Assembly: GCA_937965795.1 (NCBI GenBank)
Contig: CALCMD010000105.1
Coordinates: 1-11,787, forward strand
DNA from: an uncultured Lachnospiraceae bacterium
GTDB taxonomy: Bacteria > Bacillota > Clostridia > Lachnospirales > Lachnospiraceae
Direction of reading: 5' to 3'
DNA: 11,787 nucleotides
Positions 1 through 7,627 of the stretch are shown here, piece after piece (positions within the stretch are counted from its first letter, which is position 1; each line of letters opens with the position of its first letter). The notes under the pieces are model-generated. The model saw only the letters and a list, made by a program, of their open reading frames with translations. It was not told where the DNA came from and did not search any database. The position numbers and the translations under genes are program-made.

Positions 1-22
1 TATTTTGATTTGTTTGATTATA
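1..22. repeat. Left arm of a perfect 22-bp inverted repeat
   Basis: This AT-rich 22-mer is the exact reverse complement of 135-156. It starts at the first base of the window, so it may extend further left. The arm includes ATTATA, a TATAAT on the minus strand reading outward. Confidence 0.95.
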
Positions 23-29
23 CTTTAAA

Positions 30-56
30 TAAAGGATAATCATATATTATCCTTTA
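30..56. repeat. 11-bp palindrome inside the inverted-repeat unit
   Basis: TAAAGGATAAT and ATTATCCTTTA pair perfectly around a 5-nt loop. No T-run follows on either strand, so it is not a standard terminator. It could be a protein-binding site or part of a folded mobile-element interior. Confidence 0.85.
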
Positions 57-134
57 AATCTGCATCATTTCTATACTACCATCTTTTCAGCTCCCCATGC
101 GCCATCCTCTCGCACTCTTTATTTCAACCCATTA

Positions 135-156
135 TATAATCAAACAAATCAAAATA
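135..156. repeat. Right arm of a perfect 22-bp inverted repeat
   Basis: This is the exact reverse complement of 1-22, giving a 156-bp unit with a 112-bp interior. The arm opens with TATAAT on the plus strand, again pointing outward. The interior has no gene. Bases 157-343, between this arm and the terminator, hold no open reading frame or structure I can support. Confidence 0.95.
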
Positions 157-343
157 GCAACCCTTAATTCACTAATGTAGTGTCGAATTTTCCCGATATG
201 ATGTTACCCTACCCATATATGCTGTCCCTTTGTCCTACATTCTCGCTTAAAAGTGATCTGTTCCTCCCAATCACCTGCACATTCATAAAAAGCCGTTTTC
301 CAAATGTCCCCTTCTATTGCTCTTCCCCTTCTTTTCATTTTAC

Positions 344-392
344 AAAAAAAGACGCCTGAACCGCCCTCTTCCACGATCCACGCATCTTTTTT
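344..392 (-). terminator. Intrinsic terminator at the end of the array
   Basis: Reading the minus strand, AAAAAAGATGC pairs with GCGTCTTTTTT (one G-U), then after a G/G mismatch TGGATC pairs with GGTTCA (two G-U), with a 12-nt loop. Seven T residues end the hairpin. It lies 22 bp past the protease stop codon. The A-run on the 5' arm means it could also work for transcripts arriving from the left. Confidence 0.75.
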
Positions 393-414
393 CTATAAAC
401 TCCCTGCTCTTTTC

Positions 415-3400
415 TCACCTCAGCTCCAGCACATTATCCGCATCCCCGATCGCCAGCAAAGCCCCCTTCGGCAGTCGGTACGGCTCTCCTTTTTTCAATC
501 TCTGGTTATTGTAGAAGGTGCCGTTTGAGGAATGGTCTGTTACCTGATACACGCCGTCTGGCAGCATCTGAATCACACAGTGAACTCTGCTCACCTGTCC
601 ATGTACCAGTTGAATATCGCAGGTCGATTTTCTCCCGACGACACACTGACTTCCCAGGCTCATCGGATGGCTGTACCCCTGAAAGACGCCGAATGCTCCA
701 TAGACGTCGCCCGCGATTCTTTGCGGAATATGCCTTTTTTTCTTTTTCGAGACACTCACCAGCACAAGAATCAGAATCAGGAGAACTATCAGCGCCACGC
801 CGACTGCGATCAGCACGATATATAGCACCGTGTGATCTTTTACTTCCTCCATTTTTCCATTCGCTTTCGTCTCGTAAGTGGTGTCGTACTTCCCATCTCC
901 GTTTTCATCCACTTTCAGATATGTACTGCCCGCCGCACCTGTATTCGAGGTCGCTTTTGTGGAAGCTGTGACTGCTATGTCCGGGAATTCCCTGACGTCA
1001 TCATACTCTCCCTTCTCATTCGGGAAGCTGACCGTATAATTCATCGTTCCGCTGTCGTAGCCTTCAATCTCCACATCGTAGTCCTCGTCCATATTCAGAC
1101 GCAGAACCTTTGCCCTGTCCGCATTCCAGACGCCCGCCGGGCTCCAGCTCCCGCTATCCTCATCATAATTATCGTAGCCGCTGTAACTTCCTGCTTCCTC
1201 ATAAAAAGAATCATAGCCGCCATAGGCATCCGCTTCCCCGTAAGAACCATAACCGCCACCTTCGTTCTCTTTCTGAATATTTTCATAGGTGAGCGCCCCG
1301 AAGGAGGTTCTCGTATTTTCATTCTCTGCCTTTGAGGAAAGCACTTCTCCATTGCTTCTGACCGTCACATCTACCGGGCAGGCAATGCGGATATACACGT
1401 ACTGTGTCCCGGCGATTTGATTTGCAATGTCGTCAAAGAAAAATACCAAATCCCCGGCAGAATCTACCTCATAATGAAGCCTGGGGCTTGCGATACCTTC
1501 CATGAGCTGCTGCGCACTGTAGCGTTCCTCAGCATTCAGGTCGGTAAAAAATCCCAGCGTATAAAGATAATAGCCCCTGTTCTTCATCTCCTCCGCATAC
1601 CGGAGCAACGGCGGGGAATAATCATACCCGTCGCTTACACCCTCGTTTGGAAGCCCGTCCGACATCAGGACAAGGATTTTTCTGTCTGCCTGGCTATCTT
1701 GCAGAATTTCGTCCGCCTGTGCAAGTCCTGCATACATATTTGTCATATCCCCTGAATCAATATCTTCAATGTCCGCCGTCAGCTCCTGCTGATCGTCGGT
1801 CAGTCCACACTCCGTCACCGCCGTCGTGTCATAGGTAACGACAGACACCCTCGCATCTTTTTCAAATACCGTGTCCACGAATTTCAGCGCCGCTTCCTTC
1901 GTCTGCTCCAGCGGTTCTCCTTCCATACTGCCGGAGCGGTCCAGTACAAGAACAACGTCCCGGCTGACGTCTTCCTTTTCCGTTTTCCTTTTCTTCTGAT
2001 AAGCCCTTTTGACTGCCTTCTCTGCATTTACTAAGGGATAGGCATATTTCTTTAATTCCTCTTTGTATGAATCCGTCCCCTGATCTGCGGCATATCGAAT
2101 CTTACCTTCCGCCGTTTCACGCACGATCTGCGCCACTTCCGCGCCGCTTAAATCCTCGTTTACTGCGAAACACATCGCGGCGATTCCCGACACATGGGGC
2201 GCTGCCATAGAGGTTCCGTTCCATCCTCCTTCGTACCCATTCGTTCCCACTGTACTGTAAATATCCACGCCGGGAGCCACTACATCTACCCGGTCTCCGC
2301 AATTACTGAAATCTGCCATCTCATAGTTTCCCTGACCCAGATTTTTCACAGCGCCCACGACAAGAATCCGCTTTTTTACCTCTTCATTGGGGATTGCCGA
2401 AATATAATCATCCGCCCGCACACATCCTGTTTTTTGTGCTGTAACGACCCGGTCAGAAAACTTTTTTCCAGATTGATTGTTCTCATATTTTTCATAACGC
2501 TTCTTATTATTGTCTTTATAAAAAATATATCCATACGGGGCGTCTTCATCCCCTGCGTCCGCCTCAATATACTCATAAGCAGAATTATCATTTCCTGCGG
2601 CTTTACAGATAACAAAGTCATTTGCCGCATCTATATCCAGAAGAAGCTGCAAATAGTCTCCCAACTGCTTCGCCCCGTTTTTGATGGCAAGTATGGCCGC
2701 CTCATTTCCTCTGGAAGCTGCAAAAATCTCCTCCGTCCATTCCAGGCTTAAATTAATTACCTTACACTTTGCCTGTGCAATCAGGTAGGTAAACGCAATC
2801 TTCATCCCCATAAGGCTATTATACGTTTTTTCTACTCTCGCAAAGGACGCCCCATACAGATTTGCTTTGGGAAATACCCCGCAGACGCCCCGTTCATCAA
2901 ACGTTGCGCCGATCGTGCCGCTTACGTGCGTTCCGTGGGAATCATTCAGATCTTTTCCGTGCATGTTGCACAGAATATCCTGAAAGCTGAGATCTTCGTG
3001 GTCGTAGAACATATTGTCGTATACGCCTACGTTCACTTCCCGCATTTGATCGGTATATTCCCACGCTTCCGGCGCATGAATGGCTTCCATTCCCCAGTTT
3101 TTTCCCGCCGGAGCAGAGTCTTTCCATTCGTCCGCCCACTCTTCATCCTTCGGATAGACCGCATTCACGTTCATATCCATCACTGTGTTTTTCTCGTAGC
3201 TTTCAATTTCAGAATTCTGACAGAGTTCTTCGCCGATTCGCTCCAGTTCTTCCTTCGTCTTTGCCTCCGGAAATTTCAACTGGCAGACATTCGTGTACGC
3301 AATCATTCCCACGATTTCCGCCTGATACGGGGCGGCCAGTTCTTCTACATCTTCCCTCGTCACGCCGGGAGCCGCCGTCAGGAGAAGCTGGTTGTCCGCA

Positions 3401-3642
3401 TACTGCAAACCCGTCTCTTCATCAAACGCCGTATGCGCTTCCTCCACATCCTCGCCAAACAATTCCCCGTTTTTTTCAGACATCCACTCACTCTCCGCTG
3501 TTTCCTTTCTCTGTACCCCCGCATCCCCGGATGAAAACAGGAAATACAGGAGCGTTGCGCCAAGACCAGCCGCCAGTATAGTCATCGTGACGCACAATGT
3601 GACGATAAGCGCTCTGTGTTTCTCACTTTGCCTGTCCTTCAT
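415..3642 (-). CDS. S8 subtilisin-like protease / vWA / TM / FHA fusion protein
   Basis: This 1075-residue protein has an N-terminal signal-anchor helix (about 12-36) and a likely protease propeptide (75-160). The S8 domain (about 180-545) has catalytic D209 (GVYDN), H236 (SHGTHVSG), oxyanion N351 (AAGND) and S478 (GTSMAAP); the triad is intact. A von Willebrand A domain (560-745) has a full MIDAS: D568-R-S-G-S572, T634, D662. A Gly/Tyr/Asp-rich segment (795-832), an EF-hand-like loop DENGDGKYD (912-920), a second helix (938-965) followed by KKKKR, and an FHA domain (978-1075) with GR (1003-1004), VSRVH and SSNG complete it. The protease and vWA domains should lie outside and the FHA inside. 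Of the three FHA domains here, only this one keeps the canonical arginine. A GTG start at 3657 is possible, but AGGAAGGA (3647-3654) overlaps it and precedes ATG 3642. Vegetative role and substrates are unknown. Confidence 0.95.
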   Translation of the reverse strand: MKDRQSEKHRALIVTLCVTMTILAAGLGATLLYFLFSSGDAGVQRKETAESEWMSEKNGELFGEDVEEAHTAFDEETGLQYADNQLLLTAAPGVTREDVEELAAPYQAEIVGMIAYTNVCQLKFPEAKTKEELERIGEELCQNSEIESYEKNTVMDMNVNAVYPKDEEWADEWKDSAPAGKNWGMEAIHAPEAWEYTDQMREVNVGVYDNMFYDHEDLSFQDILCNMHGKDLNDSHGTHVSGTIGATFDERGVCGVFPKANLYGASFARVEKTYNSLMGMKIAFTYLIAQAKCKVINLSLEWTEEIFAASRGNEAAILAIKNGAKQLGDYLQLLLDIDAANDFVICKAAGNDNSAYEYIEADAGDEDAPYGYIFYKDNNKKRYEKYENNQSGKKFSDRVVTAQKTGCVRADDYISAIPNEEVKKRILVVGAVKNLGQGNYEMADFSNCGDRVDVVAPGVDIYSTVGTNGYEGGWNGTSMAAPHVSGIAAMCFAVNEDLSGAEVAQIVRETAEGKIRYAADQGTDSYKEELKKYAYPLVNAEKAVKRAYQKKRKTEKEDVSRDVVLVLDRSGSMEGEPLEQTKEAALKFVDTVFEKDARVSVVTYDTTAVTECGLTDDQQELTADIEDIDSGDMTNMYAGLAQADEILQDSQADRKILVLMSDGLPNEGVSDGYDYSPPLLRYAEEMKNRGYYLYTLGFFTDLNAEERYSAQQLMEGIASPRLHYEVDSAGDLVFFFDDIANQIAGTQYVYIRIACPVDVTVRSNGEVLSSKAENENTRTSFGALTYENIQKENEGGGYGSYGEADAYGGYDSFYEEAGSYSGYDNYDEDSGSWSPAGVWNADRAKVLRLNMDEDYDVEIEGYDSGTMNYTVSFPNEKGEYDDVREFPDIAVTASTKATSNTGAAGSTYLKVDENGDGKYDTTYETKANGKMEEVKDHTVLYIVLIAVGVALIVLLILILVLVSVSKKKKRHIPQRIAGDVYGAFGVFQGYSHPMSLGSQCVVGRKSTCDIQLVHGQVSRVHCVIQMLPDGVYQVTDHSSNGTFYNNQRLKKGEPYRLPKGALLAIGDADNVLELR

Positions 3643-3677
3643 AGATTCCTTCCTCACCCTTATCCTGTAATCGAATA

Positions 3678-3698
3678 CCCCGCCGCAAGCTGGCGGGG
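3678..3698 (-). other. GC-rich hairpin before the protease gene
   Basis: A perfect 7-bp inverted repeat, CCCCGCC / GGCGGGG, with a 7-nt loop lies between the RERLE-FHA stop and the protease start. No T-run follows on the minus strand, so a classical terminator is unlikely; an mRNA stability or processing hairpin that sets the level of the last gene fits better. Confidence 0.5.
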
Positions 3699-3715
3699 CA
3701 TATCATCTTCGTCAC

Positions 3716-3740
3716 CGGGCGTCTTTCGAATGGCCGCCCG
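3716..3740 (-). other. Second GC hairpin downstream of RERLE-FHA gene
   Basis: A 6-bp inverted repeat, CGGGCG / CGCCCG, with a 13-nt loop begins about 20 nt after the RERLE-FHA stop codon. It has no following T-run. With the neighbouring hairpin at 3678-3698 it makes the only structured junction in the array. Confidence 0.4.
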
Positions 3741-3759
3741 ATTTCTGCACTATGTATCT

Positions 3760-4947
3760 TTATCCCAAAGTAATTTCATTGCTGCCGTCCGCAAGCTGCA
3801 AGACGGTTCCGGCCGGGAATACCATCGGCACATCCTTCTGCAAACGCACGCCGTTTACAAACGTTCCATTGCTCGAATGGTCTTTTACGATGTAAGAATT
3901 TGTCGCCGCCTGATAGCGGATACTGCAATGAATGTTGCTGACATGCGGATCCTGAATCAGAAGATTCGCATTCTGCCTGCTCTTTCCAACCACGACCTTG
4001 CTCTCCTGTGGAAGCGAAAAGCCCTGCCCCACAGCGATGCCTTTGGTACATCTGACCTGTCCCATAACAGGCTTTTGTGCTTGTTTCCGGCGTTCTCTTT
4101 CCAGACGTTCTCTTTCCAGACGTTCTCTTTCCAGACGTTCTCTTTCCAGACGCTCTCTTTCCAGACGTTCTCTTTCCCGTTGCTCCCAATTAGGATCCAC
4201 CCATTCAGTCCCAGCATTCCCCACAAACATCGAAACCACACTTACAATCAGAATCAGTACGGCAATGATAAAAGCGATCAGAAACGCAACGCCCCAGAAA
4301 CAGGAAATCAGCTTCGTTATTAAGGAATCCAGGGAGCCTCCCAAGTTCCCCAAACTCCCCATATTTCCCAGAGCATTTCCCAGAGCATTTTCCAGGATAC
4401 TTCCAATATCTATACTCTTTGCTGCGACTCCTGGAGACAGAAACTGCCATATTCCAAAAACAACCGCTGCCGCCAGCCCATAAAAGGTACTGATTCCCAG
4501 CGCAATATATTTCGTCCATTTCAGACAAAAGCTCAATATCGTCACAATAAGAACTACGAATACAAACAAATAAAGAATCCAAAGTATTGCTCTTAGCATT
4601 GTATAAGAAGATTTCATTCCTTCGAATCGATCACTTATTTCTCCATAAAAAGAGTCGAAGTTATGTACCATAATCCGTCCCGGTGTAATACTGTACAACT
4701 TAATTCCATACTTTTCTTCCGCCTCTTTTACCTGCTCATCTATTTGTTCTTTAAAATTGTCTATATCTACCCCTGCTGACTCCTGTGCCAGCGACATGAT
4801 TTCTTTTGATACTATTTTGTTATACATTTTGGCAACTGCATTCCCATTAAAATGAAACGCCGGCAAAAATATCGTCACCAGCATCCCCGCTGACAGAATC
4901 ACAATCACCAGCATCTGCCACAATTTCATTGTTTTTCTCTGTTCCAT
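3760..4947 (-). CDS. Four-TM membrane protein with RERLE stalk and FHA domain
   Basis: This 395-residue protein has predicted helices at about 9-30, 116-141, 145-170 and 214-242. The segments between helices 1-2 (31-115) and 3-4 (171-213) would be outside, and the C-terminal half inside. After the last helix comes a highly charged stalk of RERER plus five LERER units (257-286), probably a single rigid alpha-helix. An FHA domain follows at about 318-395, with VGK (320-322), VSNIH (335-339) and SSNGTFVN (357-364). Lys replaces the usual GR arginine, a conservative change that may still contact phosphate. FHA domains bind phosphothreonine, and the two kinases in this array are obvious candidate writers. 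An ATG at 4965 would add six residues, but a perfect AAAGGAGG (4954-4961) lies inside that extension, 6 nt before ATG 4947, so the shorter form is chosen. Fold and topology are confident; the role of the outer segments is unknown. Confidence 0.93.
   Translation of the reverse strand: MEQRKTMKLWQMLVIVILSAGMLVTIFLPAFHFNGNAVAKMYNKIVSKEIMSLAQESAGVDIDNFKEQIDEQVKEAEEKYGIKLYSITPGRIMVHNFDSFYGEISDRFEGMKSSYTMLRAILWILYLFVFVVLIVTILSFCLKWTKYIALGISTFYGLAAAVVFGIWQFLSPGVAAKSIDIGSILENALGNALGNMGSLGNLGGSLDSLITKLISCFWGVAFLIAFIIAVLILIVSVVSMFVGNAGTEWVDPNWEQRERERLERERLERERLERERLERERLERERRKQAQKPVMGQVRCTKGIAVGQGFSLPQESKVVVGKSRQNANLLIQDPHVSNIHCSIRYQAATNSYIVKDHSSNGTFVNGVRLQKDVPMVFPAGTVLQLADGSNEITLG
4092..4181 (-). repeat. 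15-bp tandem repeat, six copies, coding for RERLE
   Basis: Six head-to-tail 15-bp units (plus-strand unit CGTTCTCTTTCCAGA) lie within the RERLE-FHA gene. Units 1-4 are identical, the fifth has one substitution and the sixth diverges at its last three bases. The unit length is a multiple of three, so gain or loss of a copy keeps the frame and changes stalk length by five residues. Confidence 0.95.
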
Positions 4948-4953
4948 TCTTTT

Positions 4954-4961
4954 CCTCCTTT
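4954..4961 (-). promoter_or_regulatory. Ribosome binding site fixing the RERLE-FHA gene start
   Basis: The minus strand reads AAAGGAGG, 6 nt before ATG 4947. It lies inside the longer possible reading that starts at ATG 4965, which argues against that longer start. Confidence 0.85.
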
Positions 4962-4978
4962 GCATTTACAGCTATCTT

Positions 4979-5845
4979 TTATCCGGCGAATATCACTTCT
5001 TCAAACAGCCGGTTCGGGTATGCTGGCTCATTTGTATTTTTCAGCCATCCTCTTTTTCCGTTTGAGGATTTCGCATACAGATACCATCGCCCCTTCCTCT
5101 TACAGCATTTTACAAACTCTACACAGTCTCCCCGGTACAGCACGCTGGAAACCTCCTGACCGCCCGCGCTTTTGTACAGCCTGACCTCCCGTGCGGCGGT
5201 AAAGGTACTGCCTCCGCCCGGTCTTGTGATGGATACAGGGTAGCAGGTTTTCGAACCTTCCGACGGTACAAGTTTTCCCTTACGGTATCGGTATCTGACA
5301 TTTGCATCGACACAGCCGATTGCATTCGCCATCCAGCTACACCTGATCTCTACCTGCTTTCCTGAGACTTTGTTTACCTGGAAGCGATTCTGTCTCTTGC
5401 TTGGGCTTGCTATCTTCTTCTCATCCAGAAGCTTTTTCAGCCTGCCGGAGCGAATCTCATAAATCCCATTGATGACGCTCGCTTCATCCATCCCCACTAC
5501 GCTGATATAAAAAAGTGTCGTTTTCCTGCTTTTCCACGGAATCTTCCGGATTTCTGTATAGAAGAGATCCGTACTTGAAAATTCATCCTGTCCGGACACG
5601 GTTCCAATGTAATCGCCATCCAGATAAAAATACAGCGCAATATTCGCTGTGGAATATCCCCATCTGCTTTCCGTGACTTTCACGCTCCGGTTCTTTCCCT
5701 CAACCTTCGCCGTGTATGTCTGCCCCGGACGCATCTGCGCTCCTGCCGCCTGCGCTTCCCTCCCGGAAAGCCACAGCCCCGCAAGCATAAGCAGGAAACA
5801 TACCGCATACGTTTTCCATTTCCGTTTTAACATCTCTTTTCCCAT
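4979..5845 (-). CDS. Secreted protein with SH3-like C-terminal domain
   Basis: This 288-residue protein has a signal peptide (basic start, hydrophobic 12-26, likely cleavage after AQAA near 34). The middle region (about 40-215) is unrecognised and looks beta-rich. The last 70 residues (about 215-285) resemble a bacterial SH3 (SH3b) domain: a REVRLYKSAGG opening, then VSSVLYRGDCVEFV, GRWYLYAKSSNGKRGW. Such domains commonly bind peptidoglycan or other wall peptides, so a wall-associated location is plausible; the match is by pattern only. Six mature cysteines, including an adjacent pair, are unusual for a Firmicute exported protein. The ATG at 5845 directly abuts AAAGG, too close for a normal ribosome binding site, so translation may be coupled to the upstream stop 9 bp away or begin at ATG 5833 (residue 5). 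The downstream FHA gene follows after 31 bp. Confidence 0.85.
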   Translation of the reverse strand: MGKEMLKRKWKTYAVCFLLMLAGLWLSGREAQAAGAQMRPGQTYTAKVEGKNRSVKVTESRWGYSTANIALYFYLDGDYIGTVSGQDEFSSTDLFYTEIRKIPWKSRKTTLFYISVVGMDEASVINGIYEIRSGRLKKLLDEKKIASPSKRQNRFQVNKVSGKQVEIRCSWMANAIGCVDANVRYRYRKGKLVPSEGSKTCYPVSITRPGGGSTFTAAREVRLYKSAGGQEVSSVLYRGDCVEFVKCCKRKGRWYLYAKSSNGKRGWLKNTNEPAYPNRLFEEVIFAG

Positions 5846-5854
5846 CCTTTCTTA

Positions 5855-6607
5855 TCAGGAAATCTTCAATCCTGTTATAAGATACCCATATGCCGCATTC
5901 AGTTTTTTCTTTATCGTAATTTTTACAGTAACCGTATACAGCGGGCCATTCCCCATCTGTTGATCTCCCCAGTGGCGATAGAAAGCCGCCCGTTCCGTCA
6001 CCACATACTTTCCTCTCCCTGCTTTTTTTACTGATTTTACTTTCATATCATGCGCACATTCCGCCATGACTCCATAGAAGTAAACCTTACTTCCGAGCAG
6101 ATTCTGTGCGATACCCATACGATAGGAGCTCTTCTTCCTATAATCAGATATCTTTGGAAGATTCAGCCTGGTACACGAACCAAAAAGATCCCGGTAGACG
6201 CTTTTCACATCTGACGCATCATATACTTCAACTATATCCGGACAGCCAGCCTTTGGCTCATAACTGGCTTCCGCTGATTTTGTACAACTGGCATATCCCG
6301 CTGCGATTGCCGACTTCGCCTTTGTATCCAACTCTCCTTTATAAAACTTCTTCATCGCCTTCAGGTACCCTTTTTTATCAGGAAGCTCCCTGTCCCTGAA
6401 TGCGAAGCTCCCATAAGTATTAAAAAGAAGGCTGCTGACAAAATAATCCGTAGTGCTCACGATTTTTTTCTGTGATGGCGTAACTGCCGCCGCCTGAACC
6501 GGCGGCACTTTCTGAAATAGCAATCCAAACAGGATAAGCGCCAGAAGCATCCTCCCCTTCCACTTCTTCCTCCCTGTAACCCACTCTCTTCGCATAAACT
6601 TTCCCAT
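5855..6607 (-). CDS. Secreted protein of unknown function
   Basis: I do not recognise this 250-residue protein. It begins with a long basic stretch (about 1-19), a hydrophobic core (20-33) and a probable signal peptidase site after VQAA near 40, so it is likely exported. The mature part is about 210 residues and basic, with four cysteines (in ASCTK, AGCPD, GSCTR and AECAH) that could form disulfides. It ends in alternating beta-like stretches. No catalytic motif or anchor is visible. It starts 6 bp after the stop of the FHA membrane protein and ends 9 bp before the next secreted protein. The ATG at 6607 has AGGA only 4 nt away; ATG 6595 (residue 5) is an alternative. It could be a ligand or surface partner of the membrane proteins, but this is only inferred from context. 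Confidence 0.85.
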   Translation of the reverse strand: MGKFMRREWVTGRKKWKGRMLLALILFGLLFQKVPPVQAAAVTPSQKKIVSTTDYFVSSLLFNTYGSFAFRDRELPDKKGYLKAMKKFYKGELDTKAKSAIAAGYASCTKSAEASYEPKAGCPDIVEVYDASDVKSVYRDLFGSCTRLNLPKISDYRKKSSYRMGIAQNLLGSKVYFYGVMAECAHDMKVKSVKKAGRGKYVVTERAAFYRHWGDQQMGNGPLYTVTVKITIKKKLNAAYGYLITGLKIS

Positions 6608-6613
6608 CCTTTC

Positions 6614-7588
6614 CTACAACAACCGGAACTGCTGTTCCATACTTCCTATACAGATCACATCGCCCCTGCGCACGGAATGGTACACGCCTTTTTGGAGTTT
6701 TATCCCATTGGAAAGGCGGACGCCGTTCGTGGACTGGTCAAACACTTCATAATATCCGCTGTAGGGATTAAAGCGCACCGCGCAATGAATCTGACTGACG
6801 TAAGGATCCGAAATCCTCACATCCACGCCCTCCGCAGAACCAATCGTCATCGTCTTTCCCTGAAGATAAATAACGCGCCCCACGTTCGCTCCGCAGATTC
6901 CCTGCATTCCCGGAGGAAGCTGATTCTTCACGGAACCTTTTCCTTCCCTGCAAAGCTTCCCTTTTTCCTGATCGATCGGCCCCCAGAAAAATGCGGCATA
7001 ATAGACAGCCGTCACCGCCAGAAGCATCCAGAAGGCTGCCGTTCCAATCCAGTACCCCCGCGCATTCATCCATGCCCTGTGGCCGCCGTTCACATAGGAA
7101 TACTCATCGCCCAGATAGTCTGCCGCATACATCAGAATATTCAGAAGCACAATGGCAGCCGTATCACACAGCGCCAGAACGGTCAAAAGCGTCCCCAGAT
7201 GGTATCTGGAAAAGAACTGGACAAACGCACAGACGACGACAGCCAGTGACAGCAGCAATATCAGAAGAAATAAAACCAGGTTTAGCGGAGAGCGGGAAAT
7301 TCCACAGGAAAACCCAATGCTCAAAAGTAAAAAGTGGAGCAAAAAGGTCAGCAGATAAAACACGCCCGCTCCGTACAGCATGACGACCGCCTTCAGACGA
7401 AATGCCATGAGTACCGCCATCCCCGCTGAAAAAAGCAGCAGTAAAATCCATGTCACATGCCCTTCTCCCATCGCAAGGGCAATTAGCGACATTAGAGTCG
7501 TAAAGCAAACCACACACCACAGCACAAACTCCAGGATCACGCCCGGCGTCCGCTTCCTTGCCAGTGCGGTAAAAATATTGTCAATCAT
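6614..7588 (-). CDS. Polytopic membrane protein with C-terminal FHA domain
   Basis: This 324-residue protein has about six hydrophobic helices (roughly 17-40, 45-63, 67-95, 102-126, 130-155, 178-203), a short basic linker, and an FHA domain at about 246-324. With a cytoplasmic N-terminus and an even number of helices, the FHA domain faces the cytoplasm, where it could bind phosphothreonine made by the kinases of this array. FHA signatures seen are VSQIH (264-268) and STNG (286-289). The GR motif that normally supplies the phosphate-contacting arginine is IGS (249-251), so binding may be weak, altered or lost. I do not recognise the membrane part; it shows no transporter motif. The start is well supported by AAGGAGG at 7595-7601, 6 nt from the ATG. 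The gene lies between two secreted-protein genes, with 39 bp to the upstream LRR gene and 6 bp to the downstream gene. Confidence 0.92.
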   Translation of the reverse strand: MIDNIFTALARKRTPGVILEFVLWCVVCFTTLMSLIALAMGEGHVTWILLLLFSAGMAVLMAFRLKAVVMLYGAGVFYLLTFLLHFLLLSIGFSCGISRSPLNLVLFLLILLLSLAVVVCAFVQFFSRYHLGTLLTVLALCDTAAIVLLNILMYAADYLGDEYSYVNGGHRAWMNARGYWIGTAAFWMLLAVTAVYYAAFFWGPIDQEKGKLCREGKGSVKNQLPPGMQGICGANVGRVIYLQGKTMTIGSAEGVDVRISDPYVSQIHCAVRFNPYSGYYEVFDQSTNGVRLSNGIKLQKGVYHSVRRGDVICIGSMEQQFRLL

Positions 7589-7627
7589 CTCGTTCCTCCT
7601 TCCGGCGCTTTCCAGAACCCCGGCTTT

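Noticed and set aside
2926..3534. Plus-strand open frame of 202 codons, and a similar one at 2194-2751
   Set aside because: Both are antisense to the S8 domain, with its intact catalytic motifs, and have no recognisable family or start signal.
4092..4181. Direct repeats considered as a CRISPR array
   Set aside because: The units are only 15 bp, contiguous with no spacers, and encode a regular protein repeat.
3616..4323. Plus-strand open frame of 235 codons with an FSFQT repeat
   Set aside because: It is the antisense shadow of the RERLE tandem repeat; it has no good ribosome binding site and crosses two well-supported minus-strand genes.
4948..4965. Longer start of the RERLE-FHA gene at ATG 4965
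   Set aside because: The added codons contain a perfect Shine-Dalgarno sequence placed for ATG 4947.
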